DNA of 64,000 bases, from contig JACRIX010000053.1 of assembly GCA_016215645.1 (NCBI GenBank), positions 1 to 64,000 of the forward strand. The letters run 5' to 3'. Shown here in pieces: positions 42,490 through 48,770 of this stretch. The notes beneath the pieces are model-generated. The model searched no databases, was not told the DNA's origin, and saw only the letters and a program-made list of their open reading frames with translations. The position numbers and the translations under genes are program-made. How positions within the stretch are numbered: the first letter of the stretch is position 1; each line of letters begins with the position of its first letter. Source of the DNA: Rhodocyclales bacterium. GTDB lineage: Bacteria; Pseudomonadota; Gammaproteobacteria; Burkholderiales; Rhodocyclaceae.

Positions 42490-43221
42490 TCAAGGCATGC
42501 GCCGCGCGTCGCTGCGCAACATGCGTGTCAGGTTCTGGCGCACGTAGCCGATGTGATTGGTCGCCGCCGCCAGCGCCTGCCCCGCATCGCCCTGCTCGAT
42601 GGCCCGCCAGACCGCCCGATGCTGGTCGAGCAGTGCGTCCCGCGCGGCGGGCACCTGCATCAGTTCGCTCAGGTTGCGCCGCAAGTTGTCGCGCATCAGG
42701 CGCAACAGGCTCGCCGTCAGATGGCCGACGATCACGTTATGCGAGGCCTCGGCGATGGCCTGGTGAAACGCCAGGTCCGTATCCACCTGAAGGTCCAGAT
42801 CCTGCCCGCCGAAGGACTCCTCGAGCAAATTCAGGCAATGGCGCACCCGCTCGCGATCCGCCGCCGTCGCACGCAATGCCGCGCATTCGGCGGCGCGGGC
42901 TTCCAGCATGTGGCGGAATTCGAGCATGTCCTCATGCACCCCCGGGTGGTCGCGCAAGATGGCTTCCCAGGGATTGCCAAAACTGGAATCCAGCCGGTCG
43001 GTGACGAAAGTACCGCCACCCTGGCGGCTTTCCAGCATGCCGCGTGCCGCCAGTTTGTGGATGGCCTCGCGCAGGGACGCGCGGGACACTCCCAGTTGCA
43101 CCGAAAGATCGCGTTCCGACGGCAGGCGATCGCCCGGTTTCAGACTCCCTTCGAGCACCCGCTGTTCGATCTCGCGGGCAACGACGTCAGCCAATCGCGG
43201 AGCGGTCATTTTTGTATCCAT
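42490..43221 (-). CDS. GntR/FadR-family transcriptional repressor
   Basis: A 243-residue regulator. The ATG at 43221 gives an N-terminal winged helix (LKPGDRLPSERDLSVQLGVS RASLREAIHKLAARGMLES split over the HTH) and an all-helical FCD effector domain with metal-ligand-type residues in DLAFHQAIAEASHN and AVWRAIEQGD. This architecture is that of PdhR/LldR/GlcC-like sensors of short carboxylates. It is divergent from a TRAP transporter, and both promoters carry the dyad TGGTCTGACCA, so it likely controls itself and the transporter. Confidence 0.88.
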   Translation of the reverse strand: MDTKMTAPRLADVVAREIEQRVLEGSLKPGDRLPSERDLSVQLGVSRASLREAIHKLAARGMLESRQGGGTFVTDRLDSSFGNPWEAILRDHPGVHEDMLEFRHMLEARAAECAALRATAADRERVRHCLNLLEESFGGQDLDLQVDTDLAFHQAIAEASHNVIVGHLTASLLRLMRDNLRRNLSELMQVPAARDALLDQHRAVWRAIEQGDAGQALAAATNHIGYVRQNLTRMLRSDARRMP

Positions 43222-43227
43222 CGGCAA

Positions 43228-43257
43228 AATATAACACTGGTCTGACCACAATATCAA
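43228..43257 (-). promoter_or_regulatory. Promoter of the FadR-type regulator with internal operator
   Basis: On the minus strand TTGATA (43257-43252), an 18-base spacer and TATATT (43233-43228). The operator TGGTCTGACCA at 43238-43248 lies within the spacer, predicting autorepression. Confidence 0.6.
43238..43248. promoter_or_regulatory. FadR-family operator 1 (TGGTCTGACCA)
   Basis: Matches the GGT-N3-ACC dyad used by PdhR/LldR-type regulators. Located between the -35 and -10 boxes of the regulator's own promoter. Confidence 0.65.
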
Positions 43258-43294
43258 TAGATGATCTTTCCATGCACGGAATACCTCAAAAGGC

Positions 43295-43323
43295 TTGACA
43301 GAGCAGATCTTGACCGATAACAT
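43295..43323 (+). promoter_or_regulatory. Promoter of the TRAP transporter operon
   Basis: A consensus -35 TTGACA (43295-43300), a 17-base spacer and a -10 TAACAT (43318-43323). Transcription should start near 43330, next to operator 2. Confidence 0.7.
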
Positions 43324-43332
43324 TTCAAGAAT

Positions 43333-43345
43333 ATGGTCTGACCAT
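43333..43345. promoter_or_regulatory. FadR-family operator 2 (ATGGTCTGACCAT)
   Basis: A perfect 13-base dyad at the predicted transcription start of the transporter operon, 96 bases centre-to-centre from operator 1. Binding here would block initiation. Confidence 0.7.
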
Positions 43346-43430
43346 TGATCCAATTTGACAGAAACGCATGCGGAGCGCTTGCGCAATCCGGGCATAAGAC
43401 CCGAGTGTCGCGGCAACCAAGGAGAAACTC

Positions 43431-43553
43431 TTGAAGCAAAGACTTTTTCAAGTTCAAGCTCGGGCTAAGATATGCCGCCCCTTACGCTATGGCCTGACTA
43501 GCGGCTTGCTTGTCGGATTTGCCCGCGTACCCACCCTGGAGGTCTGCGCATGA
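43431..43553 (+). CDS. Possible small ORF upstream of and overlapping dctQ
   Basis: A 40-codon frame beginning TTG at 43431, six bases after a perfect AAGGAG site, and ending in a TGA that overlaps the dctQ ATG (ATGA). The peptide starts MKQRLFQVQARAKICRPLRY and has no hydrophobic helix. The strong ribosome site and the coupled stop argue for translation, perhaps as a leader peptide. It could instead be the remnant of a truncated gene. No homologue is recognised. Confidence 0.35.
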   Translation: MKQRLFQVQARAKICRPLRYGLTSGLLVGFARVPTLEVCA

Positions 43554-44206
43554 ACGCCATGCTGAAGATGTCGCAACTGATCGATGGACTGAACGAACGG
43601 GTGGGCCGCAGCCTGATGTGGCTGGTGCTCTTCGCCGTGGTCATTTCGGCGGTCAATGCCGTGGTGCGCAAGGCCTTCGACATGAGTTCGAATGCCTTCC
43701 TCGAAATCCAGTGGTACCTGTTCGCCGCCGTGGTCATGCTCGGTTCCGCCTACACCATGCTGCGCCAGGGACACGTCAAGATCGACGTCATCGTCGGTCG
43801 TTTCTCCAAACGCACCCAGCTCATCGTCGAGTGCCTGGGCATCGTATTTTTCCTCTTTCCTTTCGTTTACAAGGTCAACGAACTGGTCTGGCCGCTGGTG
43901 ATCCAGGCTTATCACAGCGGCGAAATGTCACAGAATGCCGGCGGCCTGATCCGCTGGCCGGTGTATGCACTGGTACCCGCCGGCTTCATCCTGCTCGGCC
44001 TGCAGGGCCTCTCGGAATTGATCAAGCGCGTCGGCTTCCTCATGGGGCTGGCGGTCGATCCCACGCTACCGGTGCAGACCAAGACAGCCGAAGAGGAACT
44101 GGCCGAGGAAATCCTCAAACATCAAGTCGCCCCCGAAGTGGTCAATCGCGTCGAGGATTCGCTCGACATGCACAAGGATCAGAACAAGACCGGGAGCGCG
44201 AAATGA
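43550..44206 (+). CDS. dctQ: TRAP transporter small membrane subunit (DctQ type)
   Basis: A 218-residue protein with four membrane segments (SLMWLVLFAVVISAVNAVV, FLEIQWYLFAAVVMLGSAYT, LIVECLGIVFFLFPFVYKV, PVYALVPAGFILLGLQGL) and the family motif EIQWYLF followed by RQGHVKIDV. A GGAGG-like site (TGGAGG) precedes the ATG. The cytoplasmic tail is longer than usual. It pairs with the next gene (ATGA overlap) to form the membrane part of a TRAP carboxylate importer. Confidence 0.93.
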   Translation: MNAMLKMSQLIDGLNERVGRSLMWLVLFAVVISAVNAVVRKAFDMSSNAFLEIQWYLFAAVVMLGSAYTMLRQGHVKIDVIVGRFSKRTQLIVECLGIVFFLFPFVYKVNELVWPLVIQAYHSGEMSQNAGGLIRWPVYALVPAGFILLGLQGLSELIKRVGFLMGLAVDPTLPVQTKTAEEELAEEILKHQVAPEVVNRVEDSLDMHKDQNKTGSAK

Positions 44207-45954
44207 TCGAAATCCTCCAGCACAACATGGCGCCGATCATGTTCGGCGGCCTGATCATCTTTCTGCTGATGGGCTATTCGGTGGCCTTCTCGCTGGCCGC
44301 CTGCGGCCTGTTCTTCGGCTGGCTCGGCGTCGAACTCGGCCTGCTGCCGCACTCTCTGCTGCAAGCACTGCCGCTGCGCATCTTCGGCATCATCCAGAAC
44401 GACACCCTGCTGGCGATCCCCTTCTTCACCTTCATGGGCCTGATCCTCGAGCGATCGGGCATGGCCGAGGACCTGCTCGACACCATCGGCCAGTTGTTCG
44501 GTCCGATCCGCGGCGGCCTCGCCTACGCGGTCATCTTCGTCGGCGCGATGCTGGCCGCCACCACCGGCGTGGTCGCCGCCTCGGTGATCTCGATGGGGCT
44601 GATTTCGCTGCCTATCATGCTGCGTTACGGCTACGACCGCCGCATCGCTTCGGGCGTGATCGCCGCTTCGGGTACCCTGGCGCAAATCATTCCGCCCTCA
44701 CTGGTACTGATCGTGATCGCCGACCAACTCGGGCGCAGCGTCGGCGACCTGTACGCCGGCGCTTTCATCCCCGGTTTCATCCTCACCGGACTCTATGTTG
44801 TCTGGGTTTTCATCATCAGCATGGTCAAGCCTGCCTACGTGCCGGCACTGCCGCTCGAAGCGCGCACCATCCGCGAGGACAACGGCAGCGCCGGCCTGCC
44901 TTCGGTACTGGCCCTGGTCGTGCTATCTGCGGGTGCCGCGATCGCCTTTGCCAAGACGCGGCCGGCGGAAACGCCAACCGACGAACTGATCGTGGTCGCG
45001 ATGTGCGTCGGCGTCGGCGTGGCCTTTGTGCTGGCGGTGCTGAATCGCGTCACCAAAATGGGCCTGCTCTCGCGCATGGCCGAACGCGTCACCTTTGTCC
45101 TGATCCCGCCGCTGGCCCTGATCTTCCTCGTGCTCGGCACCATCTTCCTCGGCATCGCGACGCCGACCGAGGGCGGCGCCATGGGCGCGGTCGGCGCGCT
45201 GATCATGGCGGTGTCGCGCCGCCGCCTCAGCGCCAGCCTGATGAAGCAGGCGATGGATGCGACCATGAAGCTGTCCTGCTTCGTCGTCTTCATCCTGCTC
45301 GGCGCTACGGTATTCAGCCTGACCTTCCAGGCCGTCGATGGCTCGGTCTGGGTCGAACACCTGCTGACCGGCCTGCCCGGCGGACAGGTCGGCTTCCTCA
45401 TCGTGGTGAACCTGCTGGTCTTCTTCCTTGCCTTCTTCCTCGACTTCTTCGAGCTGGCCTTCATCGTCGTCCCGTTGCTCGGACCGGTCGCGGATAAGCT
45501 CGGTATCGACCTGGTCTGGTTCGGCGTCCTGTTGGCGGTGAACATGCAGACCTCGTTCATGCACCCGCCCTTCGGCTTTGCCCTGTTCTACCTGCGCAGC
45601 GTGGCGCCGCACAGCGAGTACATCGACCGCCTGACCCAGAAGAAGATCGCGCCGGTCACCACCACCCAGATCTACTGGGGTGCGGTGCCCTTCGTCGTCA
45701 TCCAGGTCCTCATGGTCGGTTTGCTGATCGCCTTCCCTGGCCTGGTCACCACGCCCGATACGGCGGCCAAGGTCGATCCTGCGAGCATTCAGCTCGAAGC
45801 ACCGCCTGCGGCAGACCTGGAATCGGCCATCGCCGACCAGGACAAGGAAAAAGCCGGGCAGGACGACGCGGACGGCAAGGAAGAATCGGAGCCCGAAGAA
45901 GAAGCAGATGACGCCGCCAAGGCGCTGGAGCAATCGATCAGCAAAGGAAAGTAG
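44203..45954 (+). CDS. dctM: TRAP transporter large membrane subunit (DctM type)
   Basis: A 583-residue polytopic protein with about 12 membrane helices. Motifs include IPFFTFMGLILERSGMAEDL, GAMLAATTGVVAASVISMG, SGTLAQIIPPSLVLIVIADQ and NMQTSFMHPPFGFALFYLRS. The ATG at 44203 overlaps dctQ; an in-frame open stretch further upstream is non-coding. The last 50 residues are an acidic, Ala/Glu/Asp-rich tail (for example KEESEPEEEADDAAKAL) not usual in the family. The subunit carries out Na+-coupled translocation. Confidence 0.93.
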   Translation: MIEILQHNMAPIMFGGLIIFLLMGYSVAFSLAACGLFFGWLGVELGLLPHSLLQALPLRIFGIIQNDTLLAIPFFTFMGLILERSGMAEDLLDTIGQLFGPIRGGLAYAVIFVGAMLAATTGVVAASVISMGLISLPIMLRYGYDRRIASGVIAASGTLAQIIPPSLVLIVIADQLGRSVGDLYAGAFIPGFILTGLYVVWVFIISMVKPAYVPALPLEARTIREDNGSAGLPSVLALVVLSAGAAIAFAKTRPAETPTDELIVVAMCVGVGVAFVLAVLNRVTKMGLLSRMAERVTFVLIPPLALIFLVLGTIFLGIATPTEGGAMGAVGALIMAVSRRRLSASLMKQAMDATMKLSCFVVFILLGATVFSLTFQAVDGSVWVEHLLTGLPGGQVGFLIVVNLLVFFLAFFLDFFELAFIVVPLLGPVADKLGIDLVWFGVLLAVNMQTSFMHPPFGFALFYLRSVAPHSEYIDRLTQKKIAPVTTTQIYWGAVPFVVIQVLMVGLLIAFPGLVTTPDTAAKVDPASIQLEAPPAADLESAIADQDKEKAGQDDADGKEESEPEEEADDAAKALEQSISKGK

Positions 45955-46030
45955 CAGCGTGGTGTAGTATCCGGCGGCGGACCAGTCCGGCCCAGTCGTC
46001 ATGTATGAACAACATCGAGGAGATTCATAA

Positions 46031-47152
46031 ATGGAACGTCGCAAATTTTTGCAAAACGCCGCCGGCACTGGATTGGCCGGCATCTTGGCTGCCGGTGTCG
46101 CGCCGGCAGTTCATGCCCAGGCCCCGGCCATCCGCTGGCGCCTGGCTTCAAGCTTCCCGAAGGCGCTCGATACAATTTACGGTGCGGCCGAAACCTTCTC
46201 GAAAGCAGTTTCCGAAGGCACCGGCGGCAAGTTCACGATTTCGGTCCATGCCGGCGGCGAGCTGATGCCCCCCTTCGGCGTGGTGGATGGCGTGCAGCAG
46301 GGTACGGTTGAATGTGCCCACACCGCCCCCTACTACTTCTTCGGCAAGGACGATACCTTCGCCATCGACTGCGCGATTCCCTTCGGCCTCAACAGCCGCC
46401 AGATGACCGCCTGGATGTACGAAGGCAACGGCTTGAAGCTGTTGCGCGAGTTCTATGCCGGCTACAACATCGTGAACTTTCCGATGGGCAACACCGGCGC
46501 CCAGATGGGCGGCTGGTACCGCAAGGAAATCAAGAGCGTGGCCGACATCAAGGGCCTCAAGATGCGTATCGGCGGCTTCGGCGGCAAAGTGCTGTCGGCC
46601 ATCGGCGGCGTGCCGCAGAACATCCCCGGCGGCGAGATCTACCAGGCGCTGGAAAAAGGCACCATCGACGCCACCGAATGGGTCGGGCCCTATGATGACG
46701 AGAAGCTCGGTTTCGTCAAGGTTGCCAAGCACTACTATTATCCGGGCTGGTGGGAAGGTGGTCCGCAGCTCTCTCTCTACGTCAATCAGAAGGCCTACGA
46801 CGCGCTGCCGGCCGACTACAAGGCCATTCTTGCCTCTGCGGCCTCCCACGCCCACGTCGTCATGCAAGCCAAGTACGACGCCAAGAACCCGGCGGCGTTG
46901 AAGCGCCTGGTCGCCGCCGGCGCCAAGCTCCACCAGTTCGACAAGAGCATCCTCAAGGCCGCGCACGACGCAGCGATGTCGCTGTATTCCGACCTTTCGG
47001 CCAAGAACCCGGCCTGGAAAAAGGTGTACAGCGACTACGCCGCCTTCCGCGACGAGCAGCACCTGTGGTTCCGCTTCGCCGAAGCCGGCTTCGACAACTT
47101 CATGCAGACCGGTCGCAGCGCCGCTGCCAAGGCCGCGCCGAAGAAGAAGTAA
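46031..47152 (+). CDS. dctP: TRAP substrate-binding protein (alpha-keto acid TakP type)
   Basis: A 373-residue periplasmic protein; ATG preceded by GAGGAG. The N-terminus MERRKFLQNAAGTGLAG is a twin-arginine-type signal with cleavage near VHAQA. The block IPGGEIYQALEKGTIDATEW followed by VGPYDDEKLGF and YYYPGWWEGG is the signature of the TakP/lactate-binding group, suggesting pyruvate or similar 2-oxo/2-hydroxy acids. It ends in a Lys/Ala-rich tail. A strong terminator follows. Confidence 0.92.
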   Translation: MERRKFLQNAAGTGLAGILAAGVAPAVHAQAPAIRWRLASSFPKALDTIYGAAETFSKAVSEGTGGKFTISVHAGGELMPPFGVVDGVQQGTVECAHTAPYYFFGKDDTFAIDCAIPFGLNSRQMTAWMYEGNGLKLLREFYAGYNIVNFPMGNTGAQMGGWYRKEIKSVADIKGLKMRIGGFGGKVLSAIGGVPQNIPGGEIYQALEKGTIDATEWVGPYDDEKLGFVKVAKHYYYPGWWEGGPQLSLYVNQKAYDALPADYKAILASAASHAHVVMQAKYDAKNPAALKRLVAAGAKLHQFDKSILKAAHDAAMSLYSDLSAKNPAWKKVYSDYAAFRDEQHLWFRFAEAGFDNFMQTGRSAAAKAAPKKK

Positions 47153-47183
47153 GGCAGCATCCGGCTGGTAACGGTCGTCCATG

Positions 47184-47214
47184 GCAAACCCCGCTCCGGC
47201 GGGGTTTGCTTTTT
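47184..47214 (+). terminator. Intrinsic terminator of the TRAP operon
   Basis: An 11-base perfect stem (GCAAACCCCGC / GCGGGGTTTGC) with a TCCG loop is followed by five T residues, 31 bases after the dctP stop codon. Confidence 0.92.
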
Positions 47215-47309
47215 CGAGATCCGGCAAGGTTCCGCGCGGCTGGCTGACTGCCGGCGCGCGATAGTTCGTCCACCGATTCAAGTGGCGAATCGTCGGCGAG
47301 GAATCGCCC

Positions 47310-48770
47310 ATGTCCCGGCACCCTCTGATTGCATCCCTGCATGGCGGCGATACCGGCAAGTTGATGACGACCCGGCGGGCAGTGCAACTGATTCGCGACA
47401 TCGCCGCAGGCAAACCCGGAACGCTGACCCAACTAGGGCTCGGCACCTTCGTCGATCCACGCCACGGCGGATTCCGAGGGCAACATTTCGATGGACCGTG
47501 AGGCGCTGACCCTCGAAGCACAGGCGATCGCCATGGCCGCCCACACTTCGGGTGGCATCGACATCGCCCAGGTCGAGCGCAACACCCGTAGTCTCAACAG
47601 CGCCGCCTTTTCCAGCGAAATCCGGGTGCCGATCTCGGCCGTGGCGCCAATGGCGCTGGACGAACGCAAGATCATCGCCCTCCGCGCGGCGATGGAACTC
47701 GCCGCCAATGGCGTGGTTAAGCTCGGGATCGGCATGCCGGAAGGCATCGCGAATGTCGCCACCGAAGGAAAGATCATCGACCTCATCACGCCCACCACCG
47801 AACCCGGCGTGATCGGCGGCGTACCGGCCGGCGGGCTCAATTTCGGCGCGGCGATCAACACCCCGGCCATCGTCGACCAGCCCAGCCAGTTCGATTTCTA
47901 CGACGGTGGCGGACTCGACATCGCCTTTCTGGGGCTTGCCCAGGCCAATCGCGAGGGCAATCTCAATGTCTCGAAGTTTGGTCCCAAGCTCGCCGGTGCC
48001 GGTGGCTTCGTCAACATCAGCCAGAGCGCGAAAAAAGTGGCTTTCGTCGGCACATTTACCGCCGGCAATCTTGAGATGGCACTGGAGAACGGCGCGTTGA
48101 AGCTACTCGCCGACAGCTAGGCGATGAAGTTCGTGAACGAGGTCGAACGCCGCAGCTTCAGCGGCACGGTTGCCGCCGCGTCGGGCAAGACCGTGCTCTA
48201 CGTCACCGAACGCTGCGTCTTCCGCCTTTGCACCGAGGGTCTGGCGCTGATCGAGATCGCGCCGGGCGTTGACCTGCAACGCGAAATTCTGGATCGCATG
48301 GAATTCGTGCCGGTCATGCACCAGCCGCCCGCATTGATGGACCCCCCATCTTCGGCCGTGATTCCATGGGCCTGCGACCGGAATTGCTTGAGGTGCCGCT
48401 GGAGCAGCGCCTGGGTTACGACGCCGGGCAAAACGTGTTCTTCGTAAACTTCGAGGGTCTGTCGGTGCGCAGCCGCCTGGACATCGAGCGCATTCTTGCG
48501 GCGGTGGAATCACGCCTGGCCCCCATCGGCCACAAGGTGGCGGCGATCGTCAACTACGACCGCTTCAGTATCGCGCCGGAGCTGATCGACGCCTACACGG
48601 CAATGGTCAAGGGCATCATGGACCGGCACTACACCAATGTGACGCGCTACACCTCACGCACCTTCCTCAGGGTCAGGCTGGGGGAATCTTTCGGCAAGCG
48701 CGTCGCCGATCCTCACATCTTCGGCAATCACAGCGAGGCGCAACGACACCTGAACTCCGGACCCGCCTAA
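47310..48770 (+). pseudogene. Decayed second copy of the CoA-transferase gene
   Basis: The sequence aligns along its length with the intact gene at 40406-42439, including the C-terminal extension, but is broken. The N-terminal QLIRD is joined directly to IAAGKPGTL, a loss of about 107 codons at a CGCGAC microhomology. A second deletion near 47470 removes about 45 codons and shifts the frame. A third in-frame gap removes about 35 codons before [11 protein letters not shown] stop lies at 48118-48120 (after LLADS) and a further frameshift near 48345. The fragments 47491-48120, 48124-48345 and 48366-48770 keep clear identity, including [12 protein letters not shown]. Differences from the intact copy are often at third codon positions, so the paralogue was probably functional for some time before decaying. 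Confidence 0.88.

Noticed and set aside
43510..44202. A plus-strand frame that is open from 43510 and continuous with dctM, giving an apparent 814-residue protein
   Set aside because: The upstream third overlaps dctQ in another frame, has Arg/Gly/His-rich shadow composition and no membrane helices. The dctM ATG at 44203 overlaps the dctQ stop and begins a normal family N-terminus.
48124..48447. Open frames within the decayed CoA-transferase as separate small genes
   Set aside because: Each fragment aligns with a successive part of the intact CoA-transferase. They are pieces of one broken gene.
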